DNA of 54,686 nt from Bacteroidales bacterium (GCA_016285515.1 JAEEQW010000003.1:186316-241001); one strand, 5' to 3'; positions 25,908 through 34,265 are shown, counted from the first letter of the stretch. Translations and numbers: made by a program. Notes: generated by a model not told the origin, from the sequence alone.

Positions 25908-25921
25908 GTTGCGTCCAACAC
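25908..25921 (+). repeat. 14-bp repeat, copy 3 (GTTGCGTCCAACAC)
   Basis: Two mismatches from copies 1 and 2. It lies 14 bases after the ATPase stop and touches the stop codon of the convergent gene at 25923. Confidence 0.7.
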
Positions 25922-25922
25922 G

Positions 25923-27056
25923 TCAGTGTTTCACAACAAACTTCATCACTGTTTCGCTGGCTTTGATAAAGTAAATGCCATTGCTATAGTTGGCAGTACC
26001 AATATACAGTTCATTGCCATCGGTCTCAAATTCGTCCACCATTTGGCCGAGAGCGTTGAAGACGCTGACAGTGCCCAAGTTTTTGCCTTTGAGGGTTATG
26101 AAATCGTTGGCAGGATTGGGATATAGGATCAAAACCTGATCTGTTTCTTCTATTCCTTCAGTGCATTCATGCTGCTCGCAAGCCAAGTCTTCCAGTGCAT
26201 CGACAATCGTTTGGGTGCTCATAATTGGATAGAGATCGCGGTAGGCTATAGAGTGGTCGGGCTTGATAATCATTACCGTAGGATAGTAGGCCACAGGGAT
26301 GCTTTGCGCAATGGCGTTTCCGCCACCAGTGCGGCTGATGGTGGGGTAGGTGACGCCGTACATTTTTGCCCAGGCGCGACATTCTTCATCATAATCCTGC
26401 GGGCAAATCTCGATATAGAACACATCGTTTTGGTTGCAGCCGAAAAGATGGTATGACTCGGTGATGTAAGGCATTATTTGTCCGCTGGCCGCATCACGGA
26501 GGAAAAGGTTGATCAGGACGGTCTGACCGCCATCGAGGATGTCGTAGAGGTGGATTTCATTACCATCGATATCGGTGCCAGTGAAGTCTGTCATGATGTC
26601 GGGAGGTGGCGGTACGACAACGAGCGGCACTTGCTGCACCTCGTAGAGTTTGCCTTGCTCATCAGCGGGGACGACCCAAACGAAGTATTCAATATCAGGC
26701 TCTAATCCTTCGAAAAAGTGATTTGTGGTTTCTACGCCTTGCAAGCCGTATTCCCGTAGGATTTCTCCCACTTCGAGCCCCGTGTAGTTTATCCATGCCT
26801 GCATCTCAGCCTCGGAAAGGAGGTTGTAGTAAAACACGGCGCAGAATTCGTTGGGGATGATGGTTATCCAAGCCGAGTTCTCAGTAACTTCATCGATGTT
26901 GACGATTACTTGTGGGTCTTCGCTTGGTACATAGTCACAATTGATGATGGATTGTACTTCGTTGCCGTAAACATCAGTAGCCGTGAAGTTGACGGCTTGC
27001 GCTTTCAGACCTAAACAGAAGGCCAAAGCGAGGAAAACAGTAATAACTTTTTTCAT
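25923..27056 (-). CDS. Redoxin-like T9SS cargo protein
   Basis: 377 residues with a signal peptide (ITVFLALAFCLGLKAQ). An N-terminal strand FTATDVYGNEV echoes the start of the middle domain (FTGTDIDGNEIHLYDILDGGQTVLINLF, about 155-290), which follows a thioredoxin/AhpC fold, including the cis-proline region (PVAYYPTVMIIKPD). The usual CxxC is absent: the site reads RDAASGQI. A fibronectin-like section lies between. The C-terminus is a T9SS type A sorting domain (LYPNPANDFITLKG to GIYFIKAS...MKFVVKH), so it should be exported to the cell surface. Role unknown; a redox function is doubtful without the cysteines. Confidence 0.85.
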   Translation of the reverse strand: MKKVITVFLALAFCLGLKAQAVNFTATDVYGNEVQSIINCDYVPSEDPQVIVNIDEVTENSAWITIIPNEFCAVFYYNLLSEAEMQAWINYTGLEVGEILREYGLQGVETTNHFFEGLEPDIEYFVWVVPADEQGKLYEVQQVPLVVVPPPPDIMTDFTGTDIDGNEIHLYDILDGGQTVLINLFLRDAASGQIMPYITESYHLFGCNQNDVFYIEICPQDYDEECRAWAKMYGVTYPTISRTGGGNAIAQSIPVAYYPTVMIIKPDHSIAYRDLYPIMSTQTIVDALEDLACEQHECTEGIEETDQVLILYPNPANDFITLKGKNLGTVSVFNALGQMVDEFETDGNELYIGTANYSNGIYFIKASETVMKFVVKH

Positions 27057-27086
27057 AATGCAGGTTTAAATAAAAATTGTAGCATG

Positions 27087-27094
27087 CAAAGATA
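27087..27094 (-). promoter_or_regulatory. Predicted promoter (-7 TATCTTTG)
   Basis: On the minus strand TATCTTTG fits TAnnTTTG, 31 bases before the ATG of the T9SS gene at 27056. Confidence 0.5.
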
Positions 27095-27126
27095 GTTATT
27101 TGTTTTATTATTTGCTACTAATGGAA

Positions 27127-27161
27127 TGAAAAATCCCCTTAACCCAAAGAGCAAGGGGATT
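27127..27161 (-). terminator. Intrinsic terminator after the C1B peptidase
   Basis: AAGGGGATT/AATCCCCTT form a 9-bp stem (27132-27140 and 27153-27161); read on the minus strand the stem is followed by a T-run. It ends transcription from 28435 toward 27200. Confidence 0.75.
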
Positions 27162-27199
27162 GTAGTGTTTTTTAAAAAAAAGCAAATCTTATGAATCAA

Positions 27200-28435
27200 T
27201 TACTTGATTCCGAGTTTCTTTTTGATATCCTTTGGAAGCGCATCCTTGTGGACGACTATATTCATTGTTTTGTAACGGACGAAAGCCTTACTTGCATAAA
27301 GGTTTCCGTGATATTGTCCGTAGTCACCCCAAGAGTTCTTAACCATATAATATTCATTGCCAATCTGGTCTTTTGCTGTACCGTAAATAAGCATGCCATG
27401 GTCATCAGTGGTTTCCCAATTGTCGAATGCTACCTGACGCTCTTCTTGGGTGACCCATTTTTGTGGGGTAGGTTTATGGTTTGCTTCTTTTGCGCGGTCA
27501 GAAGCGGAAAGTCCTAACCAGTGTGCCATGTCACTACCTGTGAGGTCGGTTGATTTTGCTTCAACGTCCGGGACGACAGCTATACCTGCCATGTCGCCTC
27601 TGAGCCAGCCTTTTTCACTGACATCAGCACCCCATGCAACTGTGTAACCCTTGTCGATTGCATTGTCGAATATTTCCATTAATTCATCCAATGGAACATT
27701 GTAGCATTGAGCCCAACGCCAGTTGTCCTGGATTTCAAGAACGAACTTCTCGTAGAATGGATGATGAGTATATGAGGTAATCGAAACATAGTCGTCAGGA
27801 TTAAGTCCTAATGATTCATAGAATGACTTTGGAGTGTATTTTACACCTTTGTATGTGAATTCTGTTGGGCATTTGCCAAGATACACATCGTGAATGGCTT
27901 CAATGGCTTTTACCCACAATAATTCGTTATCTGAATTTGTCTGCAGTTTGCGTTGCTTGCCTTCAGCGATGGCTTTAACGGCAGCATCAGCAATAGCTGA
28001 CAGTTCAGTGTGGTCGGAAAGTGAGTCGCCATACATTTTGCCGGCAGGCATTTCTTCATCTGGAACAAGTCCGAAGGTTTTCATGCCATAGAGAACGTCA
28101 TAGAATGATCCGCCCTGTGAGAATGACACGTCACCATGAGTGCGGACTGCTGCTTTTGCACGGTCTATGTAAGTGTTGTGAACTATGTACATTTCTGAAA
28201 AGTCATATTCACCCTTACCCATACGAAGTAGTTCGGCTTCAATGAAACCTAAACCTGAATAGCACCAGCATGTGCCGGCACGGCTCTGGTTTTTGACCGG
28301 TGTTACTGGAATTTCCTTTATGACAGTGAATTTGTAACCTTCATCTTTTACGTCATCTTTCTTTTCTGCTTCAACTTGAGCAAACATTGGCAATGCTATC
28401 AATAAGCATGCAAAAATTGAGAAGAATTTTTTCAT
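27200..28435 (-). CDS. Exported C1B (bleomycin hydrolase/PepC-like) cysteine peptidase
   Basis: 411 residues. The signal peptide (IFACLLIALPMFAQ) is followed by a papain-like domain: Gln50, catalytic Cys56 in RAGTCWCYS, His346 in DDHGMLIYG and Asn367 in VKNSWGDYG. The layout (long insertions, Cys to His about 290 residues) matches the bleomycin hydrolase/aminopeptidase C family C1B. Those enzymes trim peptides from the N-terminus; the export signal implies work on peptides in the periplasm. It starts 55 bases after the YqeY gene on the same strand and has its own terminator. Confidence 0.92.
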   Translation of the reverse strand: MKKFFSIFACLLIALPMFAQVEAEKKDDVKDEGYKFTVIKEIPVTPVKNQSRAGTCWCYSGLGFIEAELLRMGKGEYDFSEMYIVHNTYIDRAKAAVRTHGDVSFSQGGSFYDVLYGMKTFGLVPDEEMPAGKMYGDSLSDHTELSAIADAAVKAIAEGKQRKLQTNSDNELLWVKAIEAIHDVYLGKCPTEFTYKGVKYTPKSFYESLGLNPDDYVSITSYTHHPFYEKFVLEIQDNWRWAQCYNVPLDELMEIFDNAIDKGYTVAWGADVSEKGWLRGDMAGIAVVPDVEAKSTDLTGSDMAHWLGLSASDRAKEANHKPTPQKWVTQEERQVAFDNWETTDDHGMLIYGTAKDQIGNEYYMVKNSWGDYGQYHGNLYASKAFVRYKTMNIVVHKDALPKDIKKKLGIK

Positions 28436-28490
28436 TTGTTATTATTTTAAATTGAACTATATTGTTGATTTATAACTCTTAATTTTCTAA

Positions 28491-28943
28491 TTATTGGTTT
28501 GAAAGAAGTTCTTTGACTATCTCGGATATGGTCTTGTTATCGGTTTTGCCGGCAAGTTTTTTTGTTGCCACTCCCATGATTTTACCCATTTCCTTTATGG
28601 TCGTTGCCCCTGTTTCTTGAATGATTTCCTTTACAGCGGATGTGACTTCGTCACGTGACATAAGGGCAGGCATAAACGTTTCAATTATAGCAGCTTGTGA
28701 CAATTCTTCCTCCGCGAGGTCGGCCCTGTTCTGACTGCTGTAGATTTCCGCTGATTCTTTCCTCTGTTTGATCATCTTCTGAAGGGTAGAGGTCTCCATT
28801 TCAGGAGTGATACCGTCTTTGCCCTTGCCAGTCTTTAACAATAATATCTCGGATTTTATAGCTCTTATGGCAGCTAATTTTTTCTGGTCTTTAGCGAGCA
28901 TTGCTTTTTTTATCTCGCTGTTTACAGTATCTTCTAATGACAT
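28491..28943 (-). CDS. GatB/YqeY domain protein
   Basis: 150 residues from the ATG at 28943; an upstream in-frame ATG at 28967 overlaps the predicted promoter and is rejected. It matches YqeY over full length: SEIKKAMLAKDQKKLAAIRAIKSE, KQRKESAEIYSSQNRADLAEEE, and a C-terminal GMGKIMGVATKKLAGK-like tail (KEMGKIMGVATKKL). YqeY is related to the tail domain of GatB/GatE and probably binds tRNA or helps amidotransferase, but its exact role is not known. GatD and GatE are encoded 7 kb away. Confidence 0.92.
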   Translation of the reverse strand: MSLEDTVNSEIKKAMLAKDQKKLAAIRAIKSEILLLKTGKGKDGITPEMETSTLQKMIKQRKESAEIYSSQNRADLAEEELSQAAIIETFMPALMSRDEVTSAVKEIIQETGATTIKEMGKIMGVATKKLAGKTDNKTISEIVKELLSNQ

Positions 28944-28964
28944 AATTTTGTGTTTTTGAAAATG

Positions 28965-28972
28965 CAAATTTA
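28965..28972 (-). promoter_or_regulatory. Predicted promoter (-7 TAAATTTG) of the YqeY gene
   Basis: On the minus strand TAAATTTG fits TAnnTTTG, 21 bases before the ATG at 28943. Confidence 0.5.
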
Positions 28973-28995
28973 GTTATTTTATATCTATTTTTGAG

Positions 28996-29003
28996 TACCT
29001 TTG
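28996..29003 (+). promoter_or_regulatory. Predicted promoter (-7 TACCTTTG)
   Basis: TACCTTTG fits TAnnTTTG, 29 bases before the ATG at 29033; it supports that start over one at 28991. Confidence 0.5.
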
Positions 29004-29032
29004 CATCAAAATTATTTCAAAATTGTAATTTT

Positions 29033-30214
29033 ATGAAATTCAAAACAGGAGATAAAGTCAAATTTCTTAATAAAGTCGGCGGTGGATATGTAACTCAAGT
29101 GCTTGATAATGCGATGGTAAGAATTATCAGTGATGGCGGGCTTGAGTATCCTGTCCCTGAAAAGGAACTTATTCTCATTGACCCCAAGTCAAGCATTGAA
29201 AGATATTTCGATGAAGATTTTGACGTGTCGATGCCATCAAAGGATGAACTGAAAGTCAGACATAAAAAGTTCGCAAAACAGGAGTTAAAATCGAAGGGTG
29301 ATTTGCCGGAAGCCTATGAGGTTGACCGTGAAATTGAAAAAAGAGAAAAGGAGGCCAACAGGATTTCCGGTCCTGTCAAGCTGATTGACAATGCTGACGG
29401 TGACAGAATCGAACAGGGAGTTTATCTTGCATATATACCTGCAGACCAGGAAAAGTTTAAAACCAGCAATCTGATTATCAGCTTTGTAAACAATACTGAA
29501 TATACTATTGTTGTAAATTCTTATCTAAGGAAGTCAACACGTGAATATCACGGGCTTGACTTGAATACTATAGCACCTTTCACTCGTCTCAACCTGTGTG
29601 AAATCAAACGTGAAGACCTTGTCAATTGGATTGTCGGCACACATCAGGTGCTGTTCAGTACTTCCACAACCAAAGTGGTGCCTAATCCTGTAAACATTGA
29701 CATTAATCTTAAGGTAACTTATTTCGACATAAACGACAACTACAGAACATCAAATGTGATGTATGAACGCGCTTTCATGGTACTTCTCAATGATATTTAT
29801 TACAATGAAAAAATAAATATTCCAAAGGAAGAGAAATCCAAGGATGTGCTCATCACTGAGGAGAAGGCCAAGCAGGCAATTGCTCCTGTGGCGCCACAGC
29901 TCATTGACAGACACAAAACAGGCAAGGGAAAAGCGGAGGTTGACCTTCATATTTCGGCATTGAGAGATGATTTTTCGAATATGAAGAATTTTGAGATTTT
30001 ACATGAACAGACCGAATACTTCCGTTCGGCTCTTGAAAGTGCAATCGAAAATCATTATAAGGAAATTGTTTTCATTCACGGAATCGGCAATGGAACTCTA
30101 AAAGGAACTATCACTAAGATTCTTAAGGATGAATATCCGGATATATGGTTTCACGATGCTCCTTTCGCTAAATACGGCAACGGTGCCATTGAATTGTTCC
30201 TCACAGAATTATAG
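29033..30214 (+). CDS. DUF2027 / Smr domain protein
   Basis: 393 residues. The N-terminus (MKFKTGDKVKFLNKVGGGYVTQV) is a small SH3-like barrel typical of DUF2027. The middle (about 110-260) is a beta-rich domain of the same family. The C-terminus (about 315-393) is an Smr domain: EVDLHISALRDD, then FIHGIGNGTLKGTI, which is the DLH and HGxG motif pair of MutS2-type Smr nucleases. Such proteins are found throughout Bacteroidales and may act on nucleic acids, perhaps at stalled ribosomes by analogy with MutS2; this is inference. The start follows a promoter box; a 14-codon upstream extension is not used. Confidence 0.9.
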   Translation: MKFKTGDKVKFLNKVGGGYVTQVLDNAMVRIISDGGLEYPVPEKELILIDPKSSIERYFDEDFDVSMPSKDELKVRHKKFAKQELKSKGDLPEAYEVDREIEKREKEANRISGPVKLIDNADGDRIEQGVYLAYIPADQEKFKTSNLIISFVNNTEYTIVVNSYLRKSTREYHGLDLNTIAPFTRLNLCEIKREDLVNWIVGTHQVLFSTSTTKVVPNPVNIDINLKVTYFDINDNYRTSNVMYERAFMVLLNDIYYNEKINIPKEEKSKDVLITEEKAKQAIAPVAPQLIDRHKTGKGKAEVDLHISALRDDFSNMKNFEILHEQTEYFRSALESAIENHYKEIVFIHGIGNGTLKGTITKILKDEYPDIWFHDAPFAKYGNGAIELFLTEL

Positions 30215-30256
30215 AATGTTTTTTCCCATAGCAACTGTTGTTTGCCGCAAATTTGC

Positions 30257-30264
30257 TATCTTTG
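30257..30264 (+). promoter_or_regulatory. Predicted promoter (-7 TATCTTTG)
   Basis: TATCTTTG fits TAnnTTTG and lies 73 bases before the DUF3127 start at 30338. Confidence 0.5.
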
Positions 30265-30337
30265 CACTCACAAAGATGCTTGCAGGCAATCACACTGTAA
30301 AACTAAAGGTTTCAGAAACAATAAAATACAATATAAA

Positions 30338-30748
30338 ATGCAGTTAACAGCTAAATTAATACAAGTATTGCCGGTTCAGACAGGTGAAGGGAAAAACGGA
30401 CCCTGGAAGAAAGGCTCAATAGTCGTGGAAACATTAGATGACAGATATCCACGCAAAATATGCATCACCTATTGGGGTGACAAGGCTAATGAAGAAGACT
30501 TGGTAGTGGGCAATTTGCTTGATATTTCATTTGACCTCGAAAGTCGCGAATTCAACGGCAAATGGTACACTGACGTGCGTGCATTCAGAATAGAGAAAAG
30601 CAACGGAGAGTCACAGCCGGCGGGGATGATGCACCAGCAGCCACCGCAGCCCGCTATGAATCATACTGAGGGCGCCATCAACACACCTCCAGCATTTGTG
30701 GAATCACAGCCTGCTGACGATTCTCAAATCGATGACCTGCCATTTTAA
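30338..30748 (+). CDS. DUF3127 protein with SSB-like C-terminal tip
   Basis: 136 residues from the ATG at 30338; the open frame continues upstream through the promoter but that part has no family match. The first 90 residues (LTAKLIQVLPVQTGEG, KGSIVVETLDDRYPRKICITYWGD, FNGKWYTDVRAFRIEK) are DUF3127, predicted to be an OB-fold related to single-strand DNA-binding proteins. A Gln/Pro-rich linker follows, and the chain ends in DSQIDDLPF, which copies the acidic DDxPF tip by which SSB recruits replication and repair proteins. It is probably a second, specialised SSB-like protein. Confidence 0.88.
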   Translation: MQLTAKLIQVLPVQTGEGKNGPWKKGSIVVETLDDRYPRKICITYWGDKANEEDLVVGNLLDISFDLESREFNGKWYTDVRAFRIEKSNGESQPAGMMHQQPPQPAMNHTEGAINTPPAFVESQPADDSQIDDLPF

Positions 30749-30784
30749 TTGAAACATTTATAAACTTTTAAATTAAAACGATTT

Positions 30785-31654
30785 ATGAGCTACATGAATT
30801 ACATGAACTTACAGGGCGACTTGTCCGATTACAGTAAGTCTGAAATAGTCTTGGTTCCAGTGCCTTTTGACGGAACAAGTACATGGATAAAAGGTGCCGA
30901 CAAGGGTCCCAAGGCGATGCTTGAAGCATCAGAAAAAGTTGAGTTGTATGATATAGAGACCAGAAGTTCCATATATAAAAAAGGCATACATACGATGCAG
31001 CCTATCTGCACAGGCAACGAAAAATCCGAAGAGGTTGCCGACATAGTTCAGGCAACAATCACAAAACTTATAGATGACGGGAAATTTCCGGTTATGATGG
31101 GTGGTGAACATTCAGTAAGCATCGGCGCTTTTCGTGCAATGGCTTCAAGATACAAAGATTTTTCAATTCTTCAGTTTGATGCCCATACCGATATGCGCGA
31201 CATCTATTTCGGCTCAAAATACAATCATGGTTGTGTGCTTGCACGTGGCAAGGAAGTTTGCAATCATATCACTCAGGTCGGTATAAGGAGCATGGGAGAA
31301 GAAGAACTTGTTAACATTGACCAGAACAGAGTCTTCTACTCATTTGACATTAATTCTGGCCGACTTGGCAACTGGATTGAAAAGGTTATCGAACAACTTA
31401 CTGATGATGTGTATATTACTGTTGACGTTGACGCTATGGATCCGGCTTATTTGCCTGCAACAGGCACTCCTGAACCTGAAGGCATAAGGTATCGGGACAT
31501 TCTTGATACCATAAAGGCTGTAGCGCAGACAAAACATATCATAGGCTTCGATGTGGTCGAACTGGCTCCAAGCGAGGAGTTCAAAGCTTCGGATTTCATT
31601 GTAGCCAAATTGATTTATCAGATATTGTCATATAAGTATTTCTATCAGCACTGA
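30785..31654 (+). CDS. speB: Agmatinase
   Basis: 289 residues of the ureohydrolase (arginase) family. Metal-binding motifs are all there: GGEHSVS, FDAHTDMRD and TVDVDAMDPAY, followed by GTPEPEG. Agmatinase splits agmatine into putrescine and urea in polyamine synthesis. Arginine decarboxylase is not in the window. The next gene starts with a GTG 3 bases after the stop, so co-transcription is likely. The family also contains formiminoglutamase and arginase; the length and GTPEPEGI context favour agmatinase. Confidence 0.9.
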   Translation: MSYMNYMNLQGDLSDYSKSEIVLVPVPFDGTSTWIKGADKGPKAMLEASEKVELYDIETRSSIYKKGIHTMQPICTGNEKSEEVADIVQATITKLIDDGKFPVMMGGEHSVSIGAFRAMASRYKDFSILQFDAHTDMRDIYFGSKYNHGCVLARGKEVCNHITQVGIRSMGEEELVNIDQNRVFYSFDINSGRLGNWIEKVIEQLTDDVYITVDVDAMDPAYLPATGTPEPEGIRYRDILDTIKAVAQTKHIIGFDVVELAPSEEFKASDFIVAKLIYQILSYKYFYQH

Positions 31655-31657
31655 TAA

Positions 31658-32422
31658 GTGAGAATTTCTGCTGTAGTCATAACTCTCAACGAAGAGATTA
31701 ACATTGCACGTTGTATAGAGTCGTTGATTCCGGTTGCAGATGAAATAGTTATTGTTGACGCTCTTTCATCGGATGCGACTCAGAATATTTGCTCGAAATA
31801 TAATGTCAGGTTTGTTTCACACAAATGGGAAGGTTATGCGAGACAGAAGAATTTCGCCAATTCATTAGCGACAAATGATTTGATACTGTCCATTGATGCT
31901 GATGAAGCGTTGTCAGCACAGCTGCAACAATCGATTCTAAAAATTAAAAAACAGGACAAATATGAGCATGGCTTTGTTTTTACTATGGCCATGCTTCCTT
32001 TTTATAACGGTAAATGGATACGTCATTCGGGTTTGCATCCTGACAGAAAGAAACGTCTCTGGAACCGCAATGATGGTCAGTGGCAGGGACTGGTTCATGA
32101 AACCCTGCATTTTTCTTCAGATGTGAAAATTGTCAGGTTAAAGGGTGATTTGCTGCATTACATTTCGGATTCTGAACTGTTTAACCAGGAAAAATCCGAC
32201 AAGTATGCTGAGCTGAAAGCACGTCAGATGTATTCACAGGGCAAAAAAAGCAACGTGTTGAAGATTGCTTGCAAAACTGCTTGGGCTTTCTTCAACACGT
32301 TCTTCATTCGTCTGGGTTTCCTTGATGGCAGTACTGGATTCAGAATTGCCGTGAACAAGGCTCAATACACCAAACGAAAATACAGGTTGCTGATGGATTT
32401 TATGCGGCAACCGTCTGATTAG
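31658..32422 (+). CDS. Family 2 glycosyltransferase (LPS core WaaE/KdtX-like)
   Basis: 254 residues starting at a GTG. The N-terminus (ISAVVITLNEEINIARCIESL) and the SIDADEAL motif are those of GT-A fold GT2 enzymes. The C-terminal part (KRLWNRNDGQWQGLVHETLHF) is typical of WaaE/KdtX-like transferases that add glucose or a related sugar to the LPS inner core. It acts at the cytoplasmic face of the inner membrane. Its 3' end overlaps the convergent acyl carrier gene by 23 bases, an antisense overlap with no terminator in between. Confidence 0.88.
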   Translation: MRISAVVITLNEEINIARCIESLIPVADEIVIVDALSSDATQNICSKYNVRFVSHKWEGYARQKNFANSLATNDLILSIDADEALSAQLQQSILKIKKQDKYEHGFVFTMAMLPFYNGKWIRHSGLHPDRKKRLWNRNDGQWQGLVHETLHFSSDVKIVRLKGDLLHYISDSELFNQEKSDKYAELKARQMYSQGKKSNVLKIACKTAWAFFNTFFIRLGFLDGSTGFRIAVNKAQYTKRKYRLLMDFMRQPSD

Positions 32423-32672
32423 CATTATCTCCTGACATATTCTTTTCAATATGGTCGATGACTTCACCTACTGTATTGAAAGGTCTGTCCATATTTTCAA
32501 ATTTAAAACTGAATTTTTCTTCAATAGCGAGAGCCATAAGCAGCATCGATAATGAATCGATACCGATATCTTTCAGCAAATTGGAGTCTTCAGTTATGCT
32601 ATCGATTTCCGAATTAGGTTTGATGATTCTAAAGATTCCTTTGAGTTCATCGAGTATTTGATTTCTATCCAT
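32400..32672 (-). CDS. Acyl carrier protein
   Basis: 90 residues with the phosphopantetheine attachment site at Ser40 in DIGIDSLSMLLMAL. Helices 1-4 of the ACP fold can be followed along the chain (ILDELKGIFRII, DSLSMLLMALAIEEKF, VGEVIDHIEKN). It is longer at the C-terminus than fatty-acid AcpP. It follows the acyl-CoA ligase-like gene by 7 bases on the same strand, which suggests that the ligase loads this carrier. The Sfp-type transferase at 47040 is a candidate for activating it. Confidence 0.88.
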   Translation of the reverse strand: MDRNQILDELKGIFRIIKPNSEIDSITEDSNLLKDIGIDSLSMLLMALAIEEKFSFKFENMDRPFNTVGEVIDHIEKNMSGDNANQTVAA

Positions 32673-32679
32673 TTTCTGA

Positions 32680-34173
32680 TTAGTTTTGATTACGGGCTAT
32701 TTTCATGCTACCTGTACGCTTAAAATCTTCTTTCCTTACATTGACATGTGCAATTCTATAGTAAGGCGGCTGAGTTGCGTTGACTTCATCAACCACTTTT
32801 TGCATGTAATCCACAACTTCACTCCATTCCTTGCCTTGGAATGCTTGCATTCGAGGAAGAATATCAATAGCAATCACATTTTCATCATTGATGGTTTTTT
32901 CAGTCACAAGGCAGTCCTGAATATAAGGGTTTTTGTAGAATGGTTCTTCAAGTGCTTCCGGAGAAACGTTTTCGCCGTTTTTGAGAATTATGAGGTTCTT
33001 GATACGGCCAACAATGTAGAGATAACCGTCTTCATCGAATTTGACAAGGTCGCCGGTTCTGAACCATCCGTCAACAAAAGCAGCTTTGGTGTTTTCTTCG
33101 TCTTTGTAGTAGCCGTCGAACAGACAGTCTCCTTTAACCCAGAGTTCACCGTCAACAACTTTATGTTCCTGTTCAGAGTAGATTTTACCTACTGATGTCG
33201 GACGTTCAACAGCTTCGGCATTGCCAGAAACCAGATTGGCGGTTTCGGTGAGGCCGTAGCCGAACACAAGATTGATGCCTAATTTTGTGAACTCGCCGAT
33301 AAGGCGTGGCGGGACGTTTGCTGCGCCTGAGACAAGGGTTTTCAAATTACCACCGAGGAACTGAACACCATGCACTTTGGTGAGTCCGTAAAGTATTTCG
33401 GCAAGACCAGGTACGACGACAAGACAGGTAGGTTTTATTATCGGAAGCTGTCCGATTGTTGTCTTCATGTCTTCTGCAGTAAAAAGTTCATTTCCAGTGT
33501 AAAGAACTGACATCATGCTGAAAATGAGACCGAATACGTGTGAGAACGGAAGCAGAGCGATGAATCTGTGCCCGCCGATAACACTACCTGGACGGAAACA
33601 ACCATTGAAGGAACCTCTCATCAGTGCTCCGTGATTGAGAATTGCACCCTTCGGTGCGCCGGTTGTTCCTCCTGTGAAGAATATCGCAGCTACTGTGGTC
33701 TTTTGAACGTCAGCCGATGGTGTGAATGTGGTGTCAGTTTCTTTGGTTGAAAAAATCTTTACACCTTTTATATTTTCAGTTTTTGGTTTGAATTCGTCAC
33801 GAACAAAAAGCATTTCAACATCGAATTTCATCATGGATCCAATAAGCTGCTGTTCATTTAAAGCGTTTGGAAGCATGATTGCAACATATCCGGCTGATGT
33901 GATTGCAAGAAACAGTTCAATGGCCTCCATACTGTTGCGGTCAAAAACGGCTATTTTTGCCCCCGGGGTCAATCCCTGTTTGTTGATAAATGTACGACGG
34001 CATCCAACTCTCTGATACAATTCTGAATAGGTAATGGTTGTTGCCAAATTGCTTATAGCAGGACTTTCTGAATAATCATTTTTAATCTTCTCTAATAATT
34101 GAGGAATCGTTGGAATATAGTTTAATTTTTCCTTTTCCTCTTTTGGAATCATGTCAAAAAAATAATTGCTCAT
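32680..34173 (-). CDS. AMP-dependent acyl-CoA/acyl-ACP synthetase
   Basis: 497 residues of the ANL superfamily. The AMP-binding motif FFTGGTTGAPKGAI is at about 160-175, GYGLTETANLV at about 300-310, the hinge region as WFRTGDLVKFDEDGYLYIVGRIKNLI at about 370-395, and the catalytic C-terminal lysine is in RTGSMKIARN. It activates a carboxylic (probably fatty) acid as adenylate and transfers it to CoA or, given the ACP gene right behind, to the carrier's phosphopantetheine arm. Divergent promoter boxes separate it from the GNAT-like gene. Confidence 0.92.
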   Translation of the reverse strand: MSNYFFDMIPKEEKEKLNYIPTIPQLLEKIKNDYSESPAISNLATTITYSELYQRVGCRRTFINKQGLTPGAKIAVFDRNSMEAIELFLAITSAGYVAIMLPNALNEQQLIGSMMKFDVEMLFVRDEFKPKTENIKGVKIFSTKETDTTFTPSADVQKTTVAAIFFTGGTTGAPKGAILNHGALMRGSFNGCFRPGSVIGGHRFIALLPFSHVFGLIFSMMSVLYTGNELFTAEDMKTTIGQLPIIKPTCLVVVPGLAEILYGLTKVHGVQFLGGNLKTLVSGAANVPPRLIGEFTKLGINLVFGYGLTETANLVSGNAEAVERPTSVGKIYSEQEHKVVDGELWVKGDCLFDGYYKDEENTKAAFVDGWFRTGDLVKFDEDGYLYIVGRIKNLIILKNGENVSPEALEEPFYKNPYIQDCLVTEKTINDENVIAIDILPRMQAFQGKEWSEVVDYMQKVVDEVNATQPPYYRIAHVNVRKEDFKRTGSMKIARNQN

Positions 34174-34215
34174 ATCTTAAAAGATTTAAATTGGATTCTA
34201 TTTTGAACGAAAGCG

Positions 34216-34223
34216 CAAAATTA
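34216..34223 (-). promoter_or_regulatory. Predicted promoter (-7 TAATTTTG) of ligase-ACP genes
   Basis: On the minus strand TAATTTTG fits TAnnTTTG; it lies 43 bases before the ligase start and mirrors the divergent box at 34235. Confidence 0.45.
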
Positions 34224-34234
34224 ATAATTTTTTA

Positions 34235-34242
34235 TAATTTTG
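34235..34242 (+). promoter_or_regulatory. Predicted promoter (-7 TAATTTTG) of the GNAT-like gene
   Basis: TAATTTTG fits TAnnTTTG, 24 bases before the ATG at 34266; the same octamer faces the other way 11 bases upstream. Confidence 0.5.
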
Positions 34243-34265
34243 CAAACTGTTCAAAAACAAAGCCT

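Noticed and set aside
22998..25921. Integron cassette array
   Set aside because: The repeats begin with GTTG, but they lack the GTTRRRY core and the paired palindromic arms of attC sites, and no integron integrase is present.
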